A stretch of 64,000 bases of DNA from Amycolatopsis sp. A133 (GCF_031082405.1 NZ_JAVHJU010000009.1:124001-188000), one strand, 5' to 3'. Counted from the stretch's first letter, positions 54,037 through 62,631 are shown. Program-made: numbers and translations. Notes: generated by a model from the sequence alone, not told the origin.

Positions 54037-55413
54037 ATGACCACAGCGCAGTACCAGGAGATAGTCGACGAGAACGGACGGGTGTACCGCATCGGCGAGA
54101 CCCCGCACGACATCATGGGCCGCTCGCGCAGCTGGATGGTCTGGCTGCCCTGGATCGCCATGATGGCGGTCAGCGTGTACGAGTACGGCTGGGGCGCGGT
54201 CGAAGGCACCCTGGAGCAGAAGTACGGCTGGACGCTGTCGGACGCGTTCTGGCTGGCCAGCATCTGGGCCGTGTTCCAGGCCGCGGTCGCGTTCCCGGCC
54301 GGGCGGCTGCGGGAGAAGAACATCGTGTCGGCGAAGACGGCCATGCTCGCCGGCGCGGTGTGCAGCGGGATCGGCTACTTCGCCATTTCGCACAGCGGCA
54401 ACCTCGTGGTGGCGTTCGCCGGCTACTCCGTGCTCGGCGGGACCGGCGCCGGGCTGGTGTACGCGACCTGCGTCAACATGGTCGGCAAGTGGTACCCCGA
54501 GAAACGCGGGGCGCGGACCGGCTTCGTCAACGGCGGGTTCGCCTACGGCGCGGTCCCGTTCATCTACGTGTTCGCCGCCTTCCTCACCCCGGCGAACTAC
54601 TCGGCGATCCTCGACGTCATGGCCGGGTACATGCTGGTCGCCGTCGGCGTCTGCGGGTTCCTGTTCCGGGATCCGCCGAAGAGCTGGTGGCCGAAGGAGG
54701 TCGACCCGATCTCCTGGGCGAAGGGCAGGAGCGGGGTGCCGAGCCTGGCCCGGAACCCGCCCGCGGTCCGCCAGTTCACGCCGATGGAGGCGGTCCGGAC
54801 CGGCATGCTCCCGCTGATGTGGGTGTGCCTGGTGATCATCGGCGGTGTCTCGCTGTTCGGCATCAACTTCCAGGTGCCGTTCGCCAAGGAGAGCCACTTC
54901 GGCGCGTTCGTCGCGGCTTCCTCGGCGGGGGTGCTGGCGATCGTGAACGGCACCGGCCGCGCGGTCGTCGGCTGGGCGTCGGACAAGCTCGGTCGGCGGC
55001 GGACGCTGACGATCGTGCTGCTGATCGCCGGCGGGGCGCAGTTCGGCGTGCTGTACGCCGGGAACACGCACAACCTGGTGCTGTTCATGGTGTTCGCGTT
55101 CCTGACCGGGTTCGGCGGCGGCGCCTTCTACCCGCTGTTCGCCGCGCTCGTGCCGGACTACTTCGGCGAGAACAACAACGCGTCGAACTACGGCCTGGTC
55201 TACAGCGCGAAACTGGTCGGTGGCGTCGGCGGCGGCGGGCTCGCCGCGGGGGTCATCGGCGCGTGGGGCTACACCGGCGCCTACGTCCTGGCCGGGTGCA
55301 TCGCGGTGCTCTCGGCGGTGCTGACGCTGTTCCTGCGCCAGCCGGGCCGGTCGCGCCACCAGCTCGCCGAAACCGAGCTGGTGACGCGGCCGCCGGCCGC
55401 GGCCGGCGGCTGA
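54037..55413 (+). CDS. Oxalate:formate antiporter (OFA family) MFS transporter, tandem paralogue
   Basis: 458 residues from ATG at 54037. Very similar to the preceding transporter along its length (NGRVYRIGETPHDIMGRSR, KWYPEKRGARTGFVNGGFAYG, DYFGENNNASNYGLVYSAKL, tail HQLAETELVTRPP). Both genes have GACGAAAGAGA followed by CTT and the ATG, so leader and gene were duplicated together. The two may divide substrate range or direction, or provide dosage. Confidence 0.9.
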   Translation: MTTAQYQEIVDENGRVYRIGETPHDIMGRSRSWMVWLPWIAMMAVSVYEYGWGAVEGTLEQKYGWTLSDAFWLASIWAVFQAAVAFPAGRLREKNIVSAKTAMLAGAVCSGIGYFAISHSGNLVVAFAGYSVLGGTGAGLVYATCVNMVGKWYPEKRGARTGFVNGGFAYGAVPFIYVFAAFLTPANYSAILDVMAGYMLVAVGVCGFLFRDPPKSWWPKEVDPISWAKGRSGVPSLARNPPAVRQFTPMEAVRTGMLPLMWVCLVIIGGVSLFGINFQVPFAKESHFGAFVAASSAGVLAIVNGTGRAVVGWASDKLGRRRTLTIVLLIAGGAQFGVLYAGNTHNLVLFMVFAFLTGFGGGAFYPLFAALVPDYFGENNNASNYGLVYSAKLVGGVGGGGLAAGVIGAWGYTGAYVLAGCIAVLSAVLTLFLRQPGRSRHQLAETELVTRPPAAAGG

Positions 55414-55430
55414 CCCCTCTTTCGAGGGGT
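55413..55430 (+). terminator. Short hairpin after the OFA pair
   Basis: ACCCCT (55413-55418) pairs with AGGGGT (55425-55430), directly on the stop codon; a CCCGGGGC-TT-GCCCC stem and a CTGGGGC/GCCCCAG stem follow, making this a stack of GC hairpins. Confidence 0.55.
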
Positions 55431-55488
55431 CCCGGGGCTTGCCCCCCCCGGGCCGGGATCTGGGGCACGGCCCCAGACTCCGGAGGTT

Positions 55489-55517
55489 CCCCGGTCCTGC
55501 CGAAATCAGGACCGGGG
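55489..55517. terminator. Bidirectional terminator overlapping the GntR stop codon
   Basis: CCCCGGTCCTG (55489-55499) pairs perfectly with CAGGACCGGGG (55507-55517); the regulator's stop codon lies in the right arm. Confidence 0.75.
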
Positions 55518-56243
55518 GGCTTCCGGGCGTTCGTGGTAGGCCTGGCGGGTCCGTTCGGTGTGCTTGGCCATGATCTGCTCCGCCTTGCCGACGTCGCCGT
55601 CGGAGATCGCGTGGATCAGCTCGTCGTGCTCGTTCCACGCGTCCCGCCCGCGGGGACGGGCGATCGGCGTGTAGTACCAGCGGACCCGGCGGTCGACCAG
55701 GCCGATCAGCTCCGCGAGCACGGCGTTGCCCGAGAGCTCGGTGACAAACGCGTGGAGGGCGGCGTTGGCCGCGACCAGGCCTTCGGTGTCGTCCGCGTGC
55801 AGGGCGTCGACGCCGGCCTGCTGCAGTTCCCACAGGCGCCGGACGTCGGCGGGGGTCGCGTTGGCGGCGGCGAGCTTCGCCGAGTGCGTCTCCAGCACGC
55901 TGCGGACGCTCAGTAGCTGATCCGCCTCCTCGTCGGTGGGGAGGTGGACGAAGGCGCCCTGGGCGGGACGGAGGTCGACCCAGCCTTCGCTCTGCAGCCG
56001 CTGCAGGGCTTCGCGGACGGGCTGCCTGCTGACGCCGAGGTATTCGGCCAAGTCGGCTTCGACCAGGTGCTGGCCGGGTTCGAGGGTGCGGTTGATGATC
56101 AGCTCGGCGAGGGCCTCGTAGACGACCTGGCGCAGCGGGGCGGGCCGTTCGACGCGCTTGGCGGCGGTCGAGCTGAGCGAGCCCTTGGCCGTGCGGCGGC
56201 CGGTCGGGCCTCGGCCGGGGAGCGGGGTGGCGGGCTGGCTCAC
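55506..56243 (-). CDS. GntR-family (FCD/FadR subfamily) regulator of the oxalate/formate genes
   Basis: 245 residues from GTG at 56243 with GAGG upstream. The winged HTH is LRQVVYEALAELIINRTLEPGQHLVEADLAEYLGVSRQPVREALQRLQSEGWVDLRPAQGAFV; the C-terminal all-helical FCD domain has LLSVRSVLETHSAKLAA, AANAALHAFVTELSGN and HDELIHAISDGDVGKAEQIMAKH, with Asp/His residues placed to hold a metal and an organic acid. It diverges from the panE-fdh operon. TGGTATGCAAAA lies in its own promoter region and related sites occur before three other operons of the locus. Confidence 0.88.
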   Translation of the reverse strand: MSQPATPLPGRGPTGRRTAKGSLSSTAAKRVERPAPLRQVVYEALAELIINRTLEPGQHLVEADLAEYLGVSRQPVREALQRLQSEGWVDLRPAQGAFVHLPTDEEADQLLSVRSVLETHSAKLAAANATPADVRRLWELQQAGVDALHADDTEGLVAANAALHAFVTELSGNAVLAELIGLVDRRVRWYYTPIARPRGRDAWNEHDELIHAISDGDVGKAEQIMAKHTERTRQAYHERPEAPRS

Positions 56244-56293
56244 GGGACACCTCAAAGGGGGAGAGACACGATGATCTCCGCCCAGGATACAGG

Positions 56294-56308
56294 TTTTGGT
56301 ATGCAAAA
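56294..56308. promoter_or_regulatory. Candidate GntR operator (autoregulatory)
   Basis: TTTTGGTATGCAAAA has five-base inverted ends (TTTTG/CAAAA) around GTATG, 51 bases upstream of the GntR start. Confidence 0.65.
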
Positions 56309-56467
56309 TCCCGGTGACTCACCCGGGGTAGGGGTTTTCTGCCGATGCGGATCAACGACGGCTGGGTGAAGTGACCCCAAGTGTCCGGTTTGTCGTCCTT
56401 GGCTGCGCCGCTGGAGTGGCTTCGAACTTCCGGGAGCCTCGGCTCTGGTTTACCAGGCGGATCCAGG

Positions 56468-56482
56468 ATACTGTATGCAATC
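56468..56482. promoter_or_regulatory. Candidate GntR operator of the panE-fdh operon
   Basis: ATACTGTATGCAATC, 26 bases before the reductase start; both this and the previous site are preceded by CAGGATAC (56464-56471, 56283-56290). Confidence 0.65.
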
Positions 56483-56507
56483 ACGCGTCGGACCAGGGAG
56501 GCACATC

Positions 56508-57497
56508 ATGAAGGTGGCTGTTCTCGGGGCCGGGGCGATCGGCGCCTACGTCGGAGCCGCGCTGCACCGCGGCGGGACCGAGGTGCACCTGATCGCCCGC
56601 CGGGCTCACCTCGCCGCGATGCGCGAACGCGGTGTCCGCGTGCTCAGCCCGCGCGGCGACTTCACCGCGCACCCCCACGTCACGGACGACCCCGCCGAGG
56701 TGGGCGAGGTCGACTACGTGTTCCTCGGCCTCAAAGCCAACTCCTACGCTTCGTGCGGGCCGCTGCTCGCCCCGCTGCTGGGCCCCGGGACGGCGATCGT
56801 GGCGGCGCAGAACGGCATCCCGTGGTGGTACTTCCACGGCCTGAAGGGGCATCCGCTCGAAGGGCGGCGGGTCGAGACCGTCGACCCCGGCGGGTCGGTG
56901 ACCGCGGTGCTCGAGCTGCGGCGGGCGATCGGCTGCGTCGTCTACTGCTCGACGGTCATCGAGGAACCGGGCGTCATCCGGCACCTGGAGGGCACCCGGT
57001 TCTCCCTGGGCGAGCCGGACGGCGAGATCTCCGCGCGCTGCAAGGTGCTCAGCGCGGCCATGATCGCCGGCGGGCTCAAGGCGCCCGTCGAACCGGACCT
57101 GCGCGACGACATCTGGGTCAAGCTGATGGGCAACGTCGCCTTCAACCCGCTCTCGGCCCTGACCCGGGCGACCATGGCCCAGATGTGCGAGCACGACGAC
57201 ACGCGCGAGCTCGTCGCCACGATGATGACCGAGACACTGGCCATCGCCCGCGCCGCGGGCAGTGACCCGGGCGTCTCGGTCGAGAAGCGCATCGACGGCG
57301 CCTGGCGCGTCGGCCACCACAAGACGTCGATGCTGCAGGACCTCGAAGCGGGCAAGCCCCTCGAGATCGACGCGATCATCGGTGCCGTCGTGGAGCTGGC
57401 CGGCCTCACCGGCGTGCCCGCGCCGGCCCTGCGGTACGTCCACGCCGCCATTTCGCTGCTCGACCACACCAGCAAAGTCCCCGTCGGGTCGCACTGA
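56508..57497 (+). CDS. Ketopantoate reductase-family protein, candidate oxalyl-CoA reductase (PanE2-like)
   Basis: 329 residues from ATG at 56508 with GGGAGG upstream. Rossmann NADP site VAVLGAGAIGAYVGAALHRGG; catalytic Lys region KAPVEPDLRDDIWVKLMGNVAFNPLSALTRATM; C-terminal HKTSMLQDLEAGKPLEIDAIIGAVVELA. In Methylobacterium extorquens AM1 the PanE2 homologue is the oxalyl-CoA reductase used for oxalate assimilation, and this gene heads an oxalate-regulon operon rather than a pantothenate operon. The alternative is an ordinary 2-dehydropantoate 2-reductase. Confidence 0.85.
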   Translation: MKVAVLGAGAIGAYVGAALHRGGTEVHLIARRAHLAAMRERGVRVLSPRGDFTAHPHVTDDPAEVGEVDYVFLGLKANSYASCGPLLAPLLGPGTAIVAAQNGIPWWYFHGLKGHPLEGRRVETVDPGGSVTAVLELRRAIGCVVYCSTVIEEPGVIRHLEGTRFSLGEPDGEISARCKVLSAAMIAGGLKAPVEPDLRDDIWVKLMGNVAFNPLSALTRATMAQMCEHDDTRELVATMMTETLAIARAAGSDPGVSVEKRIDGAWRVGHHKTSMLQDLEAGKPLEIDAIIGAVVELAGLTGVPAPALRYVHAAISLLDHTSKVPVGSH

Positions 57498-57509
57498 CCG
57501 GAGGTCCCC

Positions 57510-59432
57510 GTGAAGCGCAGGAACACCGAGCCGTACGTGCGGCTCACCCAGCCCCTCGTGCGCGATTCCGGCGTGCTGCGGCCGGCGACCTGGGAGGAAG
57601 CCCTCGACCGGGCGGCCGCCGGGATCCGCCGCACCCTCGACGGCAAGGGGCCCGAGGCGTTCGGGATGTTCTCGTGCGCCCGCGCCACCAACGAGATGAA
57701 CTTCGTCGCGCAGAAGTTCACCCGCGCGGTGATCGGCACGAACAACGTCGACTCGTGCAACCGCACCTGCCACGCGCCCAGTGTCGCGGGGCTGGCCCGG
57801 GTGTTCGGCAGCGGCGGCGGCACGTCGTCCTACCAGGAGATCGAAGACGCGGACGTCATCGTGATCTGGGGCGGCAACCCCCGCGAAGCGCACCCGATCT
57901 TCTTCCACCACGTGCTCAAGGCCGTCCACCGGGGAGCGAAGCTCTTCGTGGTCGACCCGCGGCAGACCAGCACGGCGAGCTGGGCCCACCGGCAGCTGCA
58001 GCTCGAGGTCGGCACCGACATCCCGCTCGCCCACGCCGTCGCCCGGGAGATCATCCACTCCGGACTGGCGAACACGACGTTCATCGAGCGCGCCACCGAG
58101 GGGTTCGCCGAGTTCGCCGCGTCCGTGGAGCCGTGGACCCCGGAGGTCGCGGAGAAGACCACCGGCGTGCCGGCGGAGCTGATCCGCGAACTGGCCCACA
58201 CCTACGCCCGCGCCGACCGCGCGCAGCTGTCGTGGACCCTCGGCATCACCGAGCACCACAACGGCACCGACAACGTGCTGTCGCTGATCAACCTGGCGCT
58301 GCTGGCCGGCCAGGTCGGCCGCTACGGCGCCGGGCTCAACCCGCTGCGCGGGCAGAACAACGTCCAGGGCGGCGGCGACATGGGCGCCATCCCGGACCGG
58401 CTCCCCGGCTTCCAGGACGTCCTCGACGCCGGTGTCCGCGCGAAGTTCGACAGCGCGTGGGGCTCGTCGATCCCGCCGCACCAGGGCCTCAACCTCACGC
58501 AGATGCTCGACGCGATGGAACGCGGCGCCCTGACCTGCGTGTACATCATCGGCGAGAACCCGGTGCAGTCCGAAGCGGACTGCGAGCACACGATCAAGCG
58601 GCTGGCGAACGTCGATCACCTGATCGTGCAGGACATCTTCCTCACCAAGACCGCGCAGCTGGCCGACGTGGTGCTGCCGGCGAGCGCGGCCTGGTGCGAG
58701 AGCGACGGCACCTTCACCAACTCCGAACGCCGCGTCCAGCGCGTCCGCAAGGCCCTCGAACCGCCGGAAGGCGCCCGCGACGACATCGAACTGCTCTCGG
58801 AGCTGGCGCGGCGGCTCGGGCACGACTGGCACTACACCGGCGGCGAAGAGGTCTGGGACGAACTGCGCTCGCTTTCGCCGATGCACGCCGGGATGTCGTA
58901 CCGGCGGCTGGAAGAGCTCGGCGGCATCCAGTGGCCGTGCTACTCCGAAGACACCCTCGAACCGACGTTCCTGCACGCCCGGCTGTGGGCCGAGGACCCG
59001 GCCGGACGCGGCCGCCCGGCGCCGTTCACCGTGCTCGAACACAGTCCGCCGGTCGACCTGCTGACCGACGAGTTCCCGATCCGGCTCACCACCGGGCGGC
59101 GGCTGGATTCCTACAACACCGGCGTCCAATCCGCCGGGTTCCCGTCCCCGCTGCGGCAGGGGGAGACCCTCGACCTCTGCCCCGAGGACGCGCGTGCCCT
59201 CGGCGTCGAACCCGACGAGCTGGTCCGGATCTCGTCGCGCCGCGGTGCGATCGTGGCGCCGGTGCGGCTGGACAAGGGCCTGAAACCCGGGCTGGCGTTC
59301 ATGACCTTCCACTTCCCGGACGAGGTCGACGTCAACGTCATCACCATCGAAGCCACCTGCCCGATCGCCGGGACCGCCGAGTACAAGGCCGCGGCGATCC
59401 GCGTCGACAAGCTCCGGGAAGCGGGCGTCTGA
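57510..59432 (+). CDS. fdhF: Formate dehydrogenase catalytic subunit lacking its N-terminal Fe4S4 domain
   Basis: 640 residues from GTG at 57510. The protein aligns by motif with E. coli FdhF/FdsA after their Fe4S4 domain: RLTQPLVRDSGVLRPATWEEAL, FARAVIGTNNVD-like TRAVIGTNNVDSC, NRTCHAPSVAGL (molybdenum-ligand Cys87 in place of selenocysteine, followed by catalytic His88), LRGQNNVQGGGDMGAIPD and the C-terminal molybdopterin-binding domain ending IAGTAEYKAAAIRVD. The missing CxxCxxxC...CxKGR segment is found at the C-terminus of the gene product at 61.2 kb. It would oxidise formate to carbon dioxide, passing electrons through that iron-sulfur protein to the NAD subunit. Confidence 0.9.
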   Translation: MKRRNTEPYVRLTQPLVRDSGVLRPATWEEALDRAAAGIRRTLDGKGPEAFGMFSCARATNEMNFVAQKFTRAVIGTNNVDSCNRTCHAPSVAGLARVFGSGGGTSSYQEIEDADVIVIWGGNPREAHPIFFHHVLKAVHRGAKLFVVDPRQTSTASWAHRQLQLEVGTDIPLAHAVAREIIHSGLANTTFIERATEGFAEFAASVEPWTPEVAEKTTGVPAELIRELAHTYARADRAQLSWTLGITEHHNGTDNVLSLINLALLAGQVGRYGAGLNPLRGQNNVQGGGDMGAIPDRLPGFQDVLDAGVRAKFDSAWGSSIPPHQGLNLTQMLDAMERGALTCVYIIGENPVQSEADCEHTIKRLANVDHLIVQDIFLTKTAQLADVVLPASAAWCESDGTFTNSERRVQRVRKALEPPEGARDDIELLSELARRLGHDWHYTGGEEVWDELRSLSPMHAGMSYRRLEELGGIQWPCYSEDTLEPTFLHARLWAEDPAGRGRPAPFTVLEHSPPVDLLTDEFPIRLTTGRRLDSYNTGVQSAGFPSPLRQGETLDLCPEDARALGVEPDELVRISSRRGAIVAPVRLDKGLKPGLAFMTFHFPDEVDVNVITIEATCPIAGTAEYKAAAIRVDKLREAGV

Positions 59433-59433
59433 A

Positions 59434-61176
59434 GTGGACCTCAAGCTGCTGGACGCCATCGCGTCGCACGAAGAACGGGAGGCGGTCGCCGGGTTCGCCG
59501 GTGGCGGCCGTGACCGGCTGCTCCCCGCCCTGCACGCGGTCAACGACCGGGTCGGCTGGATCAGCCAGGGCGCACTGAACCTCATCTGCGAGACGCTGCA
59601 CGTGCCGCCCGCCGACGCGTACGGCGTGGCCAGCTTCTATTCGCTGTTCGCGCTGGAGGAGCGGCCGGAGCGGGTGGTGCACGTGTGCACCGACCTGGCC
59701 TGCCGGATCAACGGCGCGGAGACGGTGTGCGACGTCCTCACCGAGCACGTCGGCGCCGCGGGGAAGGCGCGCGGCGGGGTCACGTGGCTGCGCAGCCCGT
59801 GCCTCGGCGTCTGCGAACGGGCCCCCGCGGCGCTGACGTTCCAGGCCGGCGACCCGGCGACGGCCGAGCTGCTCGCCCCCGCGACCGGCGCGTCGGCCGT
59901 GCTCGCCGCTTCCCGGGCACCGGCGGGCGAGGGAACGCCGCCGGTGCTCCACCAGAAGGACGGACTGCGGCTGCTGCGCCGGGTCGGCGTGGTCGATCCG
60001 TCCAGTTTGGACGACTACCGCGCGGCCGGCGGTTACGCCGCGCTGCGCAACGCCCTGCGGATGGGCCAGGCCGCGGTGATCCGCGAGGTCACCGACGCCG
60101 GCCTGCTCGGCCGCGGCGGGGCGGCGTTCCCGACCGGGCGCAAGTGGGCGGCCACGGCCGCCCAGCCCGCCGGGCCGCACTACCTGGTGTGCAACGCCGA
60201 CGAGAGCGAGCCCGGCACGTTCAAGGACCGGGTGCTGCTCGAAGGCGACCCGTTCGCCCTGGTCGAGGCGATGACGATCGCGGCGTTCGCGATCGGCGCC
60301 CGCCAGGGGTACGTCTACCTGCGCGGCGAGTACCCGCGGGCGCTGCGGCTGCTGCGCAACGCGCTGGCGGTCGCCCGCGAGCGCGGGTTCCTCGGCGTGG
60401 ACGTCATGGGCCACCCGGGGTTCACGTTCGACATCGAAATCCGGCGCGGTGCGGGGGCCTACATCTGCGGCGAGGAGACGGCGATCTTCAACTCGATCGA
60501 GGGCTTCCGCGGCGAACCCCGCACGAAGCCGCCGTTCCCGGTCGAGCAGGGGCTGTTCGGCAAGCCGACCGTGGTGAACAACGTCGAGACACTGGTGAAC
60601 GTGCCGCTGATCCTCACCGAGGGCGCGGCCGCGTACCGGGCCATCGGCACCGAGGCGTCGGCCGGGCCCAAGCTGTTCTGCCTGTGCGGCAACGTCGAAC
60701 GGCCCGGTGTCTACGAGGTGCCGTTCGGCACCACGCTGCGGGAGCTGCTCGCCTTGGCCGGGGGAGTGCCCGAGGGGCGGTCGCTGCGGGCGGTGCTGCT
60801 GGGCGGCGCGGCCGGCGGGTTCGTCCGGCCGGACGAGCTGGACCTGCCGCTCACGTTCGAGGACGCGCGCGCGGCGAAGACGACGCTCGGCTCGGGTGTC
60901 GTCCTGGTCCTGGACGACCTCGCCGATCTGGGCGGGTTCCTGCTGCGGATCGCGGAGTTCTTCCGCGACGAGTCGTGCGGGCAGTGCGTCCCGTGCCGGA
61001 TCGGGACCGTGCGGCAGGAGGAGGCGATCCGCCGTGTCCTGGCGTCCGGTACGGAAGAACGGCCGTTGCTGCGCGAGGTCGGCGGGGTGATGCGGGACTC
61101 GTCGATCTGCGGCCTCGGTCAGACCGCGTGGAACGCCATCGAGTCCGCCATCGACCGGTTGGGAGCGCTGAAGTGA
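59434..61176 (+). CDS. fdhB: Formate dehydrogenase NAD-reducing subunit (NuoE-NuoF fusion)
   Basis: 580 residues from GTG at 59434, one base after the upstream stop. Residues ~1-150 are the thioredoxin-like NuoE/FdsG part with [2Fe-2S] cysteines (VCTDLACRI, SPCLGVCERAP). Residues ~170-580 are NuoF/FdsB: GLLGRGGAAFPTGRKW (NADH/FMN), NADESEPGTFKDR, GAGAYICGEETAIFNSIEG, and the C-terminal [4Fe-4S] motif ESCGQCVPCRIGT with the distal ICGLGQ. It accepts electrons from the Fe-S subunit and reduces NAD. Confidence 0.92.
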   Translation: MDLKLLDAIASHEEREAVAGFAGGGRDRLLPALHAVNDRVGWISQGALNLICETLHVPPADAYGVASFYSLFALEERPERVVHVCTDLACRINGAETVCDVLTEHVGAAGKARGGVTWLRSPCLGVCERAPAALTFQAGDPATAELLAPATGASAVLAASRAPAGEGTPPVLHQKDGLRLLRRVGVVDPSSLDDYRAAGGYAALRNALRMGQAAVIREVTDAGLLGRGGAAFPTGRKWAATAAQPAGPHYLVCNADESEPGTFKDRVLLEGDPFALVEAMTIAAFAIGARQGYVYLRGEYPRALRLLRNALAVARERGFLGVDVMGHPGFTFDIEIRRGAGAYICGEETAIFNSIEGFRGEPRTKPPFPVEQGLFGKPTVVNNVETLVNVPLILTEGAAAYRAIGTEASAGPKLFCLCGNVERPGVYEVPFGTTLRELLALAGGVPEGRSLRAVLLGGAAGGFVRPDELDLPLTFEDARAAKTTLGSGVVLVLDDLADLGGFLLRIAEFFRDESCGQCVPCRIGTVRQEEAIRRVLASGTEERPLLREVGGVMRDSSICGLGQTAWNAIESAIDRLGALK

Positions 61177-61210
61177 CCAGCGACGACACACGTTTTCCCG
61201 TGGAGGAGCC

Positions 61211-62068
61211 ATGACCGTTGTGGACATCGGGATCCCGAAGCGGCTGGTCGAGTTCACCGTGGACGGCTCGGCTGTGCGCGTACCCGAAGGCTCGACGATC
61301 CTCGACGCGTGCACGGCGGCGGGCAAGGACATTCCGACCCTCTGCTACGGCGACACCCTCGAACCGGCGAACGCCTGCCGCGTCTGCATGGTCGAGGTCG
61401 AAGGTTCGCGGACGCTGGTGCCGTCCTGCTCCCGCAAGGCCGAGCCGGGCATGGTGGTGCACACCGACTCGGAGCGGACGCGCACGAGCCGCAAAGTGGT
61501 CCTGGAGCTCCTGGCGTCGGCGACCGACCTGTCGACCACGCCGGAGGTGGCGGAGTGGATCGCGGAAACCGGCGCGGACCCGGACCGCTTCGGCCCGGAC
61601 GCGGCGACGGTCGCCCAGCCGGCCCTGGTGGACAACGAGCTGTATGTCCGGGACTACGGGAAGTGCATCCTCTGCTACAAGTGCGTCGACGCGTGCGGTG
61701 AGCAGTGGCAGAACTCGTTCGCGATCACCGTCGCCGGCCGCGGGTTCGACGCGCGGATCTCCACGGAGTTCTCGAACCCGTTGCCGGACAGCGCCTGCGT
61801 GTACTGCGGCAACTGCGTCGAGGTCTGCCCGACCGGCGCACTGAGCTTCAAGCGCGAGTACGACAAGCGCGAAGACGGCACCTGGGACGAGTCCCGCCAG
61901 ACGGCGACGACGACCGTGTGCACGTTCTGCGGGGTCGGCTGCAACCTCACGCTGCACGTCCAGGACAACGAGATCGTCAAGGTGACTTCCCCGCACGAGA
62001 GCTCGGTGACGCACGGCAACCTGTGCATCAAGGGCCGCTTCGGCTGGCAGCACGTCGAGAACAAGTGA
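61211..62068 (+). CDS. Formate dehydrogenase Fe-S subunit carrying the detached Fe4S4 domain of the catalytic subunit
   Basis: 285 residues from ATG at 61211 (GGAGGA upstream). Residues 1-90 form a [2Fe-2S] domain (Cys45, 56, 59, 73). Two [4Fe-4S] ferredoxin motifs follow (Cys152/155/158/162 and Cys196/199/202/206). The C-terminus (237-285) is the molybdopterin-oxidoreductase Fe4S4 domain, CTFCGVGC... with Cys272 and Lys274 in CIKGRFGW, then stops exactly where the catalytic domain should continue. In FdsA-type enzymes these parts are one polypeptide with the catalytic domain. Assembly of the split subunit is inferred. Confidence 0.9.
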   Translation: MTVVDIGIPKRLVEFTVDGSAVRVPEGSTILDACTAAGKDIPTLCYGDTLEPANACRVCMVEVEGSRTLVPSCSRKAEPGMVVHTDSERTRTSRKVVLELLASATDLSTTPEVAEWIAETGADPDRFGPDAATVAQPALVDNELYVRDYGKCILCYKCVDACGEQWQNSFAITVAGRGFDARISTEFSNPLPDSACVYCGNCVEVCPTGALSFKREYDKREDGTWDESRQTATTTVCTFCGVGCNLTLHVQDNEIVKVTSPHESSVTHGNLCIKGRFGWQHVENK

Positions 62069-62091
62069 CCGGCCCCGGGTACCCCTGACCC

Positions 62092-62128
62092 CCAAGGAGG
62101 TCCGGACGGTCTGTCCGGACCTCCTTGG
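62092..62128 (+). terminator. Terminator of the formate dehydrogenase operon
   Basis: CCAAGGAGGTCCGGAC (62092-62107) pairs perfectly with GTCCGGACCTCCTTGG (62113-62128) around a five-base loop. Confidence 0.85.
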
Positions 62129-62129
62129 C

Positions 62130-62503
62130 GTTGGATCTGGTGCCGGCCGTCGACGCGGTGGGGGAGCCGCGGTAGCCGGTCACTCCTTTGAGGTAGCCGC
62201 CGGCTTCGTCCGTCAGGGAAATCCAGGCTTTGTCGGGCCCGCCGGCGGCGTTCGCGTCGAGGGTGAAGGACGTCTGCCCGGTTCGGCTGCTCCAGAGGCT
62301 CGTGCGCCCGGAGCCCAGTGGAGTGCTACCGGCGAACGCCTGCGCGGCGATCCACGGCAGTCACTGGCTTTGAACGTTCCAGCGATGCCGATCGATCGGT
62401 TGAAGGAGGTCGCCGTGCGGGTGTGGCCGCGAAGACCATCCCGGCGACCGACGCCGCCGCGGCCCGCGACCGCGCCGATCTTGCTCGTGCGGCTCTTCGC
62501 CAT
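62130..62503 (-). pseudogene. Frameshifted relic of a small secreted protein gene
   Basis: Starts at ATG 62503 (MAKSRTSKIGAV), but signal-peptide-like residues continue in the next frame (AAAASVAGMVFAATPA), then TATSFNRSIGIAGTFKA returns in the first frame, then LPWIAAQAFAGSTPLGS and SLWSSRTGQTSFTLDANAA, DKAWISLTDEAGGYLKGVTG continue in the second. No stop closes the last frame before the fdh terminator. The pieces assemble into one exported protein in which at least three frameshifts have occurred. Family not recognised. Confidence 0.6.
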
Positions 62504-62631
62504 TGTCCTGACCCTTCGGCATGGCGCTTCCCCCTGCGATCGTCGCGGCCCGAAGCGGAGCCGCGACAGGACACGCGCGATGGCCGGCAGGTTCGGCGGC
62601 GGCCGTTGACCTCGCGACGAACGGCCAGCTA

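Noticed and set aside
57510..59432. Selenocysteine-containing formate dehydrogenase
   Set aside because: The molybdenum-ligand position is an ordinary Cys codon and there is no in-frame TGA.
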